Source: Chrysogorgia sp. JL179-B06
Lineage: Eukaryota > Cnidaria > Anthozoa > Scleralcyonacea > Chrysogorgiidae
Assembly: GCA_035772405.1 (NCBI GenBank)
Contig: JAYKKM010000451.1
Span: 1-64,000 of the forward strand
Direction: 5' to 3'
DNA length: 64,000 nt
In this document: positions 43,874 to 52,987 of the stretch, in pieces
Position numbering within the stretch: the first letter of the stretch is position 1
How the letters are laid out: each line of letters opens with the position of its first letter
Notes under the pieces: model-generated
Told to the model about the DNA's origin: nothing
Databases searched by the model: none
What the model saw: only the letters and a program-made list of their open reading frames with translations
Position numbers and translations under genes: made by a program

Positions 43874-44841
43874 TTAAAATACATTATTATACTTTACTAG
43901 CATAAACTGTTCATTCTTTGATTGTTTCAGTTCACGAAACAAGTATGTAGCAAATAAAATACATTCACACAAGCTACAATGATAATGTAAAGTAGTAGCT
44001 TTTTTGGTATGATACCAACAATTTTTCGGTTCAAGTTTATAAAAATTAATTAAATGTTCGTACTTTGGAATACCCAAATGTTCAAGATTAATACAAGATA
44101 AAGATACCCTTGGTTTTAATAATTTGACAATATATGATTCTTTATCCCCCCCTTATATCCTATAATTGCATTAGGTGCAAACACTTCACGAAATAAAAAA
44201 GATAGTCGATTCATAAGTTCATGTTGGTTAAAATATACATTTGATGGTTTTTGGTTATAATATAAGAGACCATGGCATTGAAATTGATAATAAACAACAG
44301 TACGTTCCCCTTTGTTTAGTGCGTCATAATTTCTTAGGTTTTCATCGTAACATTGATAAACATATTCTTTACCCGTTTTCAAATCGACAATAGAAACTTC
44401 TCGAAAACTGGGTTTTTCATTCTTAAATTGAAAACATTCTACATCCATTATATGTGTAATTTCATTCAGAAAAAATAATCGCTTTTGATCAGTTAAACCA
44501 TGTTTAACTTTATTCAACGGACAGTCATATGTACCTTCGTAAAGTTCTTCCACAGTCATGTCGGGAGGCGCCTTCACAGCCTCTCTGTTTGTAATCTCTG
44601 GCTGACTGCACACTGGGGGTCGAACGTTTCTGGCGTTTGGTCGTCCGTCTATGACTTCGGTCGTCTTGGGTGGTCTCTGGCTTGGATGGCGTCTGGCTTC
44701 GCTCGTCTTTGGCTGTCCTCGTCTCTGGCTTCGTCTTCTGGGGTCGTCTTCATCTTCTGCGGCCTCGGTCGTATCTGGCTGTTCTCTCACTATGGGTATA
44801 TATTCTTCAAAGTCAAATTCATCTGAATCCACTTGCGCCAT
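43874..44841 (-). pseudogene. DEDD-like nuclease candidate with disordered N-terminus, shifted at a C7 run
   Basis: The first frame, 44841-44116, has an acidic then Arg/Pro-rich N-terminus (MAQVDSDEFDFEEYIP...), then a domain beginning IMDVECFQF with a possible Asp-x-Glu pair, EVSIVDLKTGKEYVYQC and APNAIIGYKGG. After the C7 run at 44146-44152 the homologous reading moves to another frame and continues VSLSCINLEHLGIPKYEHL, WYHTK and HYHCSLCEC to 43874. DxE plus KGG..(E) resembles RNase-H-like exonuclease relatives common in cnidarian mobile DNA, but the last catalytic His/Asp is not clear. The N-terminal part is unusually GC-rich for this element. Confidence 0.45.
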
Positions 44842-44910
44842 AATTAAAAAATTTGTTCTTCTCTCTCTTGCTCTTAGATGGTTAATGCCCCGTTTCGAAC
44901 ACGCACGCGT

Positions 44911-44957
44911 CTTTTATAATTGCATCTCTGTAACAAGGGACAACCCCTTTGACGTCA
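44911..44957 (-). promoter_or_regulatory. TATAAAAG box with upstream CRE (TGACGTCA)
   Basis: On the minus strand, TGACGTCA (44950-44957) is followed 31 bp later by TATAAAAG (44911-44918), with the ATG of the gene at 44841 ~70 bp downstream of the TATA. A perfect CRE 30 bp from a consensus TATA is a standard animal Pol II promoter and is GC-richer than the rest of the element, so it may be host-derived. It probably drives early expression of the 44841 gene. Confidence 0.65.
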
Positions 44958-45420
44958 ATGGGTCGTCAGGGTCATTACCTTATTTGGTAATGAATGGGTA
45001 GAATATCACACTCGAACATTCGATAATATTTTAATATTCCAAAGTTCAATCCATCAGCGCGTCATGGTATACGTGCACGTGAACAACATGGCGCGTGTCA
45101 AAACCTTATTTGGGTTATGACAGTATAGAATAACAAAACACTTAGGCAAACCTAAAATATCCAAGCAAAGGCCCCAGAATATACAATTTTTTAAGGTGCG
45201 GTCAAAATGATAATTTTAATATATATGTATTGTAAAAGGGTCTTCAAAATATATACACTGCCCTATTAAATGTTGTAAAATGTTTCACATTGATATATTT
45301 TTATCTCTGCTTCTTGTATACAAGTAGTTGTTGCCATGATGGTTATAAAGTGTTAAATAACAACAACATATACACACATAATAATATATACAAATTTTTC
45401 TCTCTATTAGTTGGACAAAA
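44958..45420. other. Intergenic, regulatory-like
   Basis: Holds CACGTG (~45076-45081), further GGTCAT and TTATTTGG(G/T) pairs (ACCTTATTTGG at ~44977 and ~45103) and no gene. The part nearest the CRE is GC-richer than the remainder. Likely enhancer region of the 44841 gene plus 3' flank of the 45421-46211 cluster. Confidence 0.45.
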
Positions 45421-45681
45421 CTAACGATAAACAAATAGATACTGATCGTTAAGATATATATTTTGTCCTATCTTTTCATCTTGAGGTGAATCAAAGTATG
45501 TCTTATAATACTGTTCATTACTTTCGTCCTTAAAATATAAATGATACATTTGCGTATCGTCTGGTTCAGTCTTTGGAATAGGTGTTGAAGCAATGAAACG
45601 GAGTATTCGTTGAGTACTCAAAATTTGAAAGGGCATCAACTCAATTAATTCATCTTGATTCTTTAAAGGATGTTCTGCCAT
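45421..45681 (-). CDS. Unknown small protein, last of a three-gene cluster (86 aa)
   Basis: Start chosen at 45681 (MAEHPLKNQDELIEL) because this ATG overlaps the stop of the upstream gene (TAATG). No known motif; a middle MYHLYFKDE strand pattern is vaguely like the upstream gene (LYKLIFVWYD). Translation is probably coupled to the gene before it. Confidence 0.55.
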   Translation of the reverse strand: MAEHPLKNQDELIELMPFQILSTQRILRFIASTPIPKTEPDDTQMYHLYFKDESNEQYYKTYFDSPQDEKIGQNIYLNDQYLFVYR

Positions 45682-45995
45682 TACCAATTTGAAACATACA
45701 CACCAATCTTCGATGAACAATCATCTAATGTGAAGCAATATATATACTTATTGCCCGCCTTGTTATCATACCATACAAATATTAATTTATATAAATTATT
45801 TTGTTGTATCCCAGGAAGAGGTAACAAATCAATTTTCGTACACTTAAGCAACTGGAACTCGATGTGTGGATAATATTCCCATATTTCACACAAATTACAG
45901 AACATAGGGTTGTCTTTGTTATTTGTCAGCATAATGCAATGCTTCTCTTCACTCAACAAGGGTGGATAGTTGTTAAAGATGTTAGTCGCCATCAT
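45681..45995 (-). CDS. Unknown small protein with CxxC, middle of a three-gene cluster (104 aa)
   Basis: Starts MMATNIFNNYPPLL at 45995. FCNLCEIWEYYPHIEFQLLKC provides CxxC plus a distal Cys, a possible metal site. Followed with a one-base stop/start overlap by the 45681 gene and preceded 9 bp away by 46005-46211. No family recognised. Confidence 0.55.
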   Translation of the reverse strand: MMATNIFNNYPPLLSEEKHCIMLTNNKDNPMFCNLCEIWEYYPHIEFQLLKCTKIDLLPLPGIQQNNLYKLIFVWYDNKAGNKYIYCFTLDDCSSKIGVYVSNW

Positions 45996-46004
45996 GAAGG
46001 TCGA

Positions 46005-46211
46005 TCACTGAATGAAGTTAAATCCCATAAAGACAATTCCTTTTATTCCCATTCGGTAAGAAATCATACAGATATTCCCGATCATATAACTTACATCCCA
46101 GGGAATATAAGTAAACATATATTTTATTTCAGGTTTCATTACCCAATCCTCTTTGGTCTCAAATACAACACGATAGCCTTTATTGGGCGTTTTGATACAG
46201 TTGATCGCCAT
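46005..46211 (-). CDS. Unknown small protein, first of a three-gene cluster (68 aa)
   Basis: Starts MAINCIKTPNKGYRV at 46211. The second half is hydrophobic (MIGNICMISYRMGIKGIVFMGF) and could be a membrane-associated segment. Compact minus-strand arrangement with the next two genes suggests one transcript reading from the 46.2-46.6 kb intergenic region, which also serves the divergent gene at 46609. Confidence 0.5.
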   Translation of the reverse strand: MAINCIKTPNKGYRVVFETKEDWVMKPEIKYMFTYIPWDVSYMIGNICMISYRMGIKGIVFMGFNFIQ

Positions 46212-46608
46212 TAAATGAACATTTTGCTAGTGTTTATATAACTCAAAACTAGTCAAATAATGTTTATAATAAAATTCAGTGTTTTCAGACATACTTAAAT
46301 ACAGGTAAGAAAAATAATATAGTTGCATTTATATATATGCAGTAAAAAACAAAAACTCTACCAATAAGATTTTTTATTCCTTAAACATTTGTCTACAATA
46401 TTTATTTTAGAAAACGAATACAGGTCAACCCTTACATTCTCGACATTTTTTTATTAGAATGGTCAAGGTTATACCCCAATGATTACCATATAGGGTAACA
46501 TCCGCTATTATCATTTTAAATATAACAACCAATGATATTGCTATATTTTTTTGAACCAATATTATAAAAAACCTTGATTATTTAAAAAAAATCATTCACA
46601 ATACGAAC
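46212..46608. promoter_or_regulatory. Divergent intergenic region between the 46211 and 46609 genes
   Basis: 397 bp of AT-rich DNA between divergently oriented genes. TATATATATGC (~46331-46342) and ATTATAAAAAACC (~46560-46573) are TATA-like. The latter is ~40 bp before the ATG at 46609. No gene seen. Confidence 0.45.
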
Positions 46609-47681
46609 ATGGCACGCGTAAAACAAGTTAAGAAAAATATCATGGAAAAGGGAAAAGTTATTGCCAAATCTCATGGGAAAAATATATCACAAATGCTCAA
46701 GGAACGTGAAATGTGTCAACAAATTATCCATAGAAATGGTTGGAGTTTATCAGACGATGAGCAAGATTTCCGTCCCTCATCTGAAATTTTAAATGATATT
46801 CGTTCAAGCAAGAAAATCAGTATACAGCATAAGATTAAAAAAAAACATCTCGCTTCATCTCCACGCCAAACAAAACATCATTCACCTATCGTTTCTGGTC
46901 AAGCAAGTCTTCCTCCTCAACCATTAGAGCGTATACCGAAAAAAGAAATCAAATTGCCAATTAACCCTATCATATCCCAGAGTGTCGACATCTGGCCATC
47001 ATCACCTACCTATGATCCTATAACACCCCCGCAAGTTATATTACATCCAGAGCTCAACAACAACTACGAATTCGATATGGCAAGTATTTGCTTTAATCAA
47101 ATCCCGCTACCGCCAGCTTCGAGTTTAGAACAACAACCTCTCTTCATGGTTGCTCCTTCACAGTGTTTAACACAACTATGTGATGATCTAACCCCGCCAA
47201 CAAATATTCTTCCTAATAACAATGAACAAAACATTACATTAATGCAAATAGTGGATGAATTTACAAATCCATTCGTACCACCATTGTCTCCTATCCCGCC
47301 GACACCGCCACAACACGATTTTGAAGAAATAAATGGTAATGATGATGATGATGATGATGATAACGAACCGCCACTTAAAAAAAAATGTTTTAAACGTTCA
47401 TTAATATATATGAAACGAGAAAAAAGTGTGAATATGCCCATGAAGAAAAACGTGTGACAATTTATTCCAATTTTGATCAAGACATTATATGTACACAACA
47501 TAATAAATTTCGAGAACTAGAAGCATTATATTCTGACAAACTGAAAATAAATAAAAAATATTTGCAGTGGCGTTCCAAAAAAATAATCTGTGATTTAATG
47601 GAGAAACGCTATGTTCTTGATATTAATAAAGAAGAAAAAAGAAAACAAAATTGTATGAATAAAAAAAACAAAAAAAAATAA
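46609..47681 (+). pseudogene. Disordered Pro-rich protein with acidic run; C-terminus in another frame
   Basis: The first frame, 46609-47457 (282 aa), has a basic head (MARVKQVKKNIMEKGK), a Pro-rich disordered centre (IPLPPASS, PPLSPIPPTPPQ) and an acidic run beside basic residues (NDDDDDDDNEPPLKKK). A helical coding-like tail, THNKFRELEALYSDKL-type sequence to 47681, is in a second frame that is open upstream of 47457. A one-base shift in the GAAAAAAG run (~47420) is the likely link. Composition suggests a nuclear regulatory or scaffold protein. The acidic-next-to-basic layout echoes the protein at 28204. Confidence 0.5.
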
Positions 47682-47741
47682 GTGTATAAATAGAAGTGTA
47701 TAATATATTTTTTGTAAAATAAAAATTCATTACAATAAAAA

Positions 47742-48152
47742 ATGGATGTATGGAATATTATTGTACAAGAACTGCATCGTTTTGAAATATATATCAATAA
47801 ATCCATGGAAAAAAGTATATGGAAATGTGTCGAGGAACAAGAGAATTTTTTTAAACAGAATATAATTGTGTTCATAAAAACACCACATCAAATGGTTGAT
47901 TTATATAATTCAATGGATAGACATGAAATTGGACAAATCTTAGCATATTATGCTTTAATCATATGCTTTTTTAAAAATAAAGAAATATCTAATGATAGGG
48001 TAAAAGTTATAAACCTATGTGTACATCAAACAATTTTTGATTTTAGAAATTCTCATCTAAAAACAAAATTGTTCATCGACGAGAAAATCAAACACACAAG
48101 TTGGTTTTCCACTATAATGAATATATTTTTTGAAATATGTAAAATAATCTAA
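47742..48152 (+). CDS. Candidate Bcl-2-like apoptosis regulator (136 aa)
   Basis: ATG at 47742 after AATAAAAAATGG. Nearly all helical by composition. DLYNSMDRHEIGQILAYYAL (residues ~53-72) fits the BH1 pattern (E/D)LF-x6-(W)G(R)I(V)AFF, lacking the Trp. KIKHTSWFSTIMNIFFE near the C-terminus fits BH2, W(I)-x3-GW-x2-F. Size matches short viral Bcl-2 proteins, which block mitochondrial cell death; related DNA viruses carry such genes. The final hydrophobic residues (IMNIFFEICKII) could aid membrane contact. Sequence similarity is weak and the call needs structural support. Confidence 0.45.
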   Translation: MDVWNIIVQELHRFEIYINKSMEKSIWKCVEEQENFFKQNIIVFIKTPHQMVDLYNSMDRHEIGQILAYYALIICFFKNKEISNDRVKVINLCVHQTIFDFRNSHLKTKLFIDEKIKHTSWFSTIMNIFFEICKII

Positions 48153-48355
48153 TTCATTTTTACAAGCCATTGTAAATAATAAATAATATTAACAGGATCA
48201 TCATACGTAATGTTATATGATTCTATAATACTCTTTGCACTCGAATTATAGTCTACGAAGCAACAATGAACGTCTACTTGCGCCACCAACTACAATTAAT
48301 AATAAAAGCATTTGAATTTCTACTGTCTGAGATAATTGTCACCTTTATATCCTTA
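48153..48355. other. Short intergenic region
   Basis: AT-rich, between convergent genes at 48152 and 48356. No gene or clear signal seen. Confidence 0.5.
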
Positions 48356-49440
48356 TTATATATCCAAACACCCCGATCGCTCAAAACGTAAAATAATGGG
48401 CCTATTATTTTGTATATTACTATTATTTTTTACTAAATCAGAAAATAAACTAATTTTAAACGTATTTTTTACACTTGTTTCATAAAACATTTTAAACCAA
48501 TAAGAATATTTACGACAGTTTTTAAAACAACAGGGAATAGGAGGAGAATTCGATTTTGTTATTATTTTAATTAGCTTATTGAGATCATATTTATACACCT
48601 CACCATCATTTAAATTTATCATTGCTATAGGGTTATGTTTTTCACAAAAGAAAATAAAGCAACTTGCTAAGTGATAAACTATTTTTTCATAAATATCCAT
48701 ATCATCAAGATACTCAAAACTAGCACTCAAATAAAATGGATCTAAAAAAAATAAATAAAGACATACATATATAAATTCCCTATCAAAACATAACTTAAGC
48801 TTACGTATGACATTACAAAGATAAGAACCTCCATATCCTATGGATTTAGGAATTGAAAAATTAATATAATGTGAGTAATTTATAGTGAATGAAATAAAAT
48901 GATAAAGATCATATCTTGGATATATATCAGTTGTAATAACAAAAAAAAAAGATCTGTATGATTATCATTTAAATGAAAAACAGATTTCAATAAATTTTGA
49001 AACGGTATTAAATCAAGTCTCTTATAACCATAACAACATTTTTCACCACGAATAAAATATTTTCGTTGTGAATGAACTACAGGAATTATATATCGTTGTT
49101 TATCAGTTACAATTTCCCAATCTTTGCATTCATTATTTGTATTCTTCTTTGACTTCTTTATTTCTTCGTTAGTTTTGATTTTTTTGATACATGCAAAGCG
49201 ACCATAACCATTTGTACTGATTACGTTCCTGAGTAGATCATCTTTCGGTAAATCAACTTCCGTACAGGCTATATATCCCCCATAATAATAGTCACATAAA
49301 TCACAGACTGCAAATAATAATCCAATGTATCTGTTTCGATAATGTTGTATAAAATAAACGAGTTTCAATATCACTTTTATGTTGATCATTTGTTCATTAT
49401 CTTGCTCAATAGCACTTTTATGAACTCTTTTCAATGACAT
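48356..49440 (-). pseudogene. Unknown accessory protein, right-arm copy of a duplicated gene (frameshifted)
   Basis: Start MSLKRVHKSAIEQD at 49440 with TATA (AAGTATATAAGGG, ~49480-49492) 40 bp upstream. The first frame (to 48880) has GLLFAVCDLCDYYYGGYIAC and VVHSQRKYFIRGEKCC; the second (48730-48356) has ASCFIFFCEKHNPI and CCFKNCRKYSYWF. The intervening 48740-48880 also reads as homologous coding sequence in another frame. It parallels 25733-26965 of the left arm throughout. A frameshift, probably in the A10 run near 48942-48951, breaks it. Confidence 0.55.
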
Positions 49441-49680
49441 TGTCAGATTGATAATGTAAGTAAATAATAGTTTAAAAAACCCTTATATACTTAAAAAAGC
49501 ATAAAATAAATATATAAGAATTGATAACAAAAATACTCATTTGTATAATGGTTATACTAATTTGTCTCTTAAAAAGCTAATAATAGCATAAAAAACAACC
49601 ATAAATATGTTTAACTACATATAATAAAACATATAAAGAGTAATACCCAAACAGTCATGTAGTAGTTATATTTTATAAAA

Positions 49681-49974
49681 ATGACAACATCAAAAGAGGG
49701 GAATTTCAAGGACTTCAACAAACCCCTTCAGAATAATAGTGAAGATATTATTGAAGGGAAAGATTTAAAAATAAATAATAGTGAAGCTATTATTGAAGGG
49801 AAAGATTTAAAAATAAAAACCTCCTCAGGACCCCTCTGGACCTCTGCTCTGGAAAACCTCCCCCCTCTCTCATATGGCTCCCCAACCCCTCTCATATTGG
49901 ACTACGGCGATAAAGCAGAGGAGTATTCATACGGATTATACATTCACAGAGAAGAACAAAAACATTCACGATAA
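49681..49974 (+). CDS. Short protein with internal 15-residue repeat (97 aa)
   Basis: Begins MTTSKEGNFKDF after TATTTTATAAAAATG. A 45-bp unit coding NNSEDIIEGKDLKI / NNSEAIIEGKDLKI occurs twice in tandem (~49733-49820), and a decayed third piece follows the stop (GTAAAGATATTTTGAGGGG, ~49978). The centre (SSGPLWTSALENLPPLSYG) is GC-richer than the surrounding element. No known family; real expression is uncertain. Confidence 0.4.
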   Translation: MTTSKEGNFKDFNKPLQNNSEDIIEGKDLKINNSEAIIEGKDLKIKTSSGPLWTSALENLPPLSYGSPTPLILDYGDKAEEYSYGLYIHREEQKHSR

Positions 49975-50191
49975 ATAGTAAAGATATTTTGAGGGGAAAG
50001 ATTTAAAAACATTATGAAAAAAAACAATAAACTAAATGCTGTAACTTTTTTAAATAAAATGTTTTTATTTAAATAAACATGTGTAGGAATCATTTTTTAT
50101 ATATTTACAAAAAAATCAAAAACAGAATAAATAGACAGGTTTTTCGTTTTTTTATAAAAGCATTGCTTGTCGTACTTCAGTTAACATAAAA

Positions 50192-50341
50192 ATGAAGTGT
50201 AGGAGTTGTATAAAAAAATCGAAAACGAAAATAAAAAAGCGAATACGAAAACGACAACGTTCTAAAAAAATTCAAAAAGGAGGATGGAAAAAAGACCATC
50301 CGAATTATAATCATAAGTTTTATGAATTTTGGAAATGGTAG
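50192..50341 (+). CDS. Small basic protein with one QKGG site (49 aa)
   Basis: MKCRSCIKKSK start with CxxC, then alternating Lys/Arg, then SKKIQKGGW and a short aromatic tail (HKFYEFWKW). Context AACATAAAAATG. KKIQKGG is the same string as in the pX-like protein at 31729-31897, so this is another predicted substrate of the element protease. Confidence 0.65.
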   Translation: MKCRSCIKKSKTKIKKRIRKRQRSKKIQKGGWKKDHPNYNHKFYEFWKW

Positions 50342-50349
50342 ACAATGTA

Positions 50350-50460
50350 TTAAAAATATTTTTATTAATCCAAATAAGTTTGTCCATCTTTGTATTCTAT
50401 CATCACATTCACATTGATCGACTATTTTACTATAGATAAGTCGTCCGTAAAATAAGATAA
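50350..50460 (-). pseudogene. Truncated duplicate of the Cys-rich protein (27549-27758)
   Basis: The minus strand gives GRLIYSKIVDQCECDDRIQRWTNLFG, matching the C-terminal third of the left-arm protein. The N-terminal CxxC pairs are missing, and no start is visible. The plus strand at ~50524 starts MYCA, like the beginning of the intact protein, but then diverges, hinting at a local rearrangement. Confidence 0.6.
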
Positions 50461-51027
50461 ATATTTGCTGTAACTTTTTTAAATAAAATTTTATTCAAAT
50501 AAAATATATAATAAAAAAATTGTATGTATTGTGCTTTAGCTAGCTCTTTCACCACATGCTAACATTCAAATGCCCATAACGTACAACAAGAAAAAACCGA
50601 TCGATCTGGCGGTGAGTTGAATGTCGCTATGGACCAGTCTCACCTGACATCCTTCTCCCAATTTTTTTACAAAAAAAAGAGAAAGACCAGACAATTAAGT
50701 CTAAACCAGTCGCGATTTACAAGTGTACTGCGGATTGAATGCGCACCAATGCAATAATAAATAAATATTACAGAACATTGGAGGGATCAAGCGCTTCATA
50801 CTTCTTTTTACAAAAAAGTACAACTTTCAAGCGAGCACCTCTACACACACAGTAGACGAACAAAAGTAGAACTGATTCCAAAAAATAAAAAACACCCTAT
50901 TTATACTCTTTCAACTGTTTTTTCAAAAAAAAAAGGATTTCGTCTATTTTCCAAAATCCAATACATTTTTTTTTTAAATCATTTTTTCAAAATCCAAACA
51001 TTACATCTTAAAATATTTTTAAGAACA
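50461..51027. other. Non-coding inner flank of the right TIR
   Basis: No gene recognised. It has more GC than the arms at 50,570-50,780 (CCGATCGATCTGGCGG, CCAGTCTCACCTGACATCC) and then A/T runs leading into the TIR. Confidence 0.5.
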
Positions 51028-51901
51028 TCATTTTTTTTTAAAATACCGTAACTAAGAAATATCAGTCATTCTGCCATAAGATGGCGTTGAGGTAAGAGCT
51101 CCGTGACGGAATTTTCTATGATTAATTCAAAAAGCAATTTTTTTGGTTCTTGATTATTTTTTATTTCACTACACGTCTCTTTTCAAAATAAAAATAATAT
51201 GAAGTTTTTTTTCTTGGATAATGGTCTACGTAAGTATAAATCACATCGGGTGAGGTATGATGGTTGTGTATAATAGTATTTTTTTTGTATTTTTCTTTTT
51301 TTTTCAATCGGTGTGTGTGTTTTACAAACAGTATATATATCACATTGAATTATGATCTGAACAAGTGCTGTCGCGGATGCTAGATGGAGTTAGAGAGCAG
51401 TGATGGAACAGGGACAGGATATTTAGTCGCAGAATTTTCGTGTTTCTAATAATTGATGATCAGACATAAAATCTAATTATTGATTATTCGAAACACTAAA
51501 AATCTGTTGCTAAACATCCTGTACCTGTTTCATCACAGCTCTTTATCTCCCTCTTGCAAAAGACGTCAGTACTTGCTTAACACTATTCACCTTGAATGAC
51601 CTTCAAAATACGTCGTGCTCTTGGACGATCAATGATATATATATACTCTTTGACCGCGACCACATTGCCATTGAAATACAAAAAAACCTCTTAAATACGA
51701 TCAGGTGCATATCCCCCCTGATTTGATTCCTGGTCGCTCTTTACAGGGTGACTACACCTTGTTTTATGAACACCCCCCTGGAAATTAAATCTGGTACGAG
51801 CTCTGATTGGTCAATCAATTTGCTACTCGCATTCTGATTGGTTCAGAGCTCGTGCCAGGCTCTTACACATGAAAAATAATAATAATAATCATATAACTAC
51901 T
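51028..51901 (-). repeat. Right terminal inverted repeat of the Polinton
   Basis: The reverse complement of the left TIR, ending ...AATCATATAACTACT at 51901; read inward it begins AGTAGTTATATG, the AG...CT type of end usual for Polintons. It is ~230 bp longer than the left copy, mainly because of the foldback at 51,392-51,541 and neighbouring DNA. The tip hairpin and CCAAT boxes are conserved (51,790-51,862). Confidence 0.9.
51392..51541. repeat. Foldback (hairpin) insertion inside the right TIR
   Basis: An arm of ~53 nt starting AGAGCAGTGATGGAACAGG (from 51392) pairs with the complement of CCTGTTTCATCACAGCTCT (ending ~51541) with about seven mismatches. The loop holds TAATAATTGATGATCAG and TCTAATTATTGATTA. 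It is absent from the left TIR, so it inserted after TIR formation or was lost on one side. Confidence 0.8.
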
Positions 51902-51907
51902 ATTTCA
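51902..51907. repeat. 6-bp target-site duplication, right (ATTTCA)
   Basis: Array sequence resumes as ATTTCACTCGATC directly after the Polinton end, repeating the six bases left of the element at 20423-20428. Confidence 0.9.
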
Positions 51908-52716
51908 CTCGATCAAACCACACGCTGAAAGGATTTATGGTGAAGGAAAATTTCGAGTGTTGGAATACATACATTTTAAGACCAAACCGGGACCAGTTGC
52001 GAAAAATGCAACTTAGCGGCCTTCCGGCAGGAATTGAACCCGCGACCCAGCGATTGCTAGTGCAGCGCTCCGACCACCGAGCCATGGAAGCCGCCGCCGA
52101 GAGCCCAGCCACGAGTTCTGTATACATGGTGGCAATGCCGGGATAAGATTCTGGGTATATTATAGGTAATATTTGGCATTTCACTCGATCAAACCACACG
52201 CTGAAAGGATTTATGGTGAAGGAAAATTTCGAGTGTTGGAATACATACATTTTAAGACCAAACCGGGACCAGTTGCGAAAAATGCAACTTAGCGGCCTTC
52301 CGGCAGGAATTGAACCCGCGACCCTGCGATTGCTAGTGCAGCGCTCCGACCACCGAGCCACGGAAGCCGCCGCCGAGAGCCCAGCCACGAGTTCTGTATA
52401 CATGGTGGCAATGCCGGGATAAGATTCTGGGTATATTATAGGTAATATTTGGCATTTCACTCGATCAAACCACACGCTGAAAGGATTTATGGTGAAGGAA
52501 AATTTCGAGTGTTGGAATACATACATTTTAAGACCAAACCGGGACCAGTTGCGAAAAATGCAACTTAGCGGCCTTCCGGCAGGAATTGAACCCGCGACCC
52601 TGCGATTGCTAGTGCACCGCTCCGACCACCGAGCCACGGAAGCCGCCGCCGAGAGCCCAGCCACGAGTTCTGTATACATGGTGGCAATGCCGGGATAAGA
52701 TTCTGGGTATATTATA
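51902..52716. repeat. Tandem array of ~276-bp units, right part (3 units)
   Basis: Three almost perfect units (marker segments at 51937, 52213, 52489), continuous in phase with the left array across the Polinton, including the minus-strand tRNA-like part. The last unit stops after GGGTATATTATA at 52716, where unrelated sequence begins. This fixes the right edge of the original array. Confidence 0.95.
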
Positions 52717-52718
52717 CA

Positions 52719-52987
52719 AATTATCATAAATCAGGTTGAAAAATTTACATTTTTCCAGAAAAGGCCATCTTACACGCCCGCATAGCATCTTGAAAACTCA
52801 AAAGGCCACCAATCGCAGAGTTGTTTATGAAATCAAATCAATCTTGGCGTGTGCGTGGATTTCATGTTCCTGGCGCTTGTCGAATTTCAATTTTTAATCT
52901 TGCGTTACCGTGTGCCGTGTTTTTCGATTGACGACTTTGCGGGTCATCAACGACCCATTTTAACTGCGCCCGTAATGAAAGAGTTAA
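52719..52987 (+). repeat. 269-bp direct repeat, copy 1
   Basis: Runs from AATTATCATAAATCAGG to GTAATGAAAGAGTTAA. It differs from copy 2 (53650-53918) at about four positions (~98.5% identity). It touches the end of the tandem array. Confidence 0.9.

Larger units (their letters stand above)
20429..51901 (+). mobile_element. Maverick/Polinton (adintovirus-like endogenous virus), 31,473 bp
   Basis: Bounded by a 6-bp target duplication inside the tandem array and by long imperfect inverted repeats. It encodes the full Polinton core set: retroviral-type integrase, protein-primed family B DNA polymerase, FtsK/HerA-type packaging ATPase, adenain-type protease, double-jelly-roll major capsid protein and penton-like minor capsid protein. 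It is strongly AT-rich compared with the flanks. At 31.5 kb it is longer than common 15-20 kb Polintons because both arms carry accessory genes. Several core genes are frameshifted, so this copy is probably not autonomous as sequenced. Confidence 0.95.

Noticed and set aside
44500..45001. Plus-strand Ser/Leu/Trp-rich ORFs
   Set aside because: Antisense of the GC-rich Arg/Pro-rich N-terminus of the minus-strand gene; no start context or motif.
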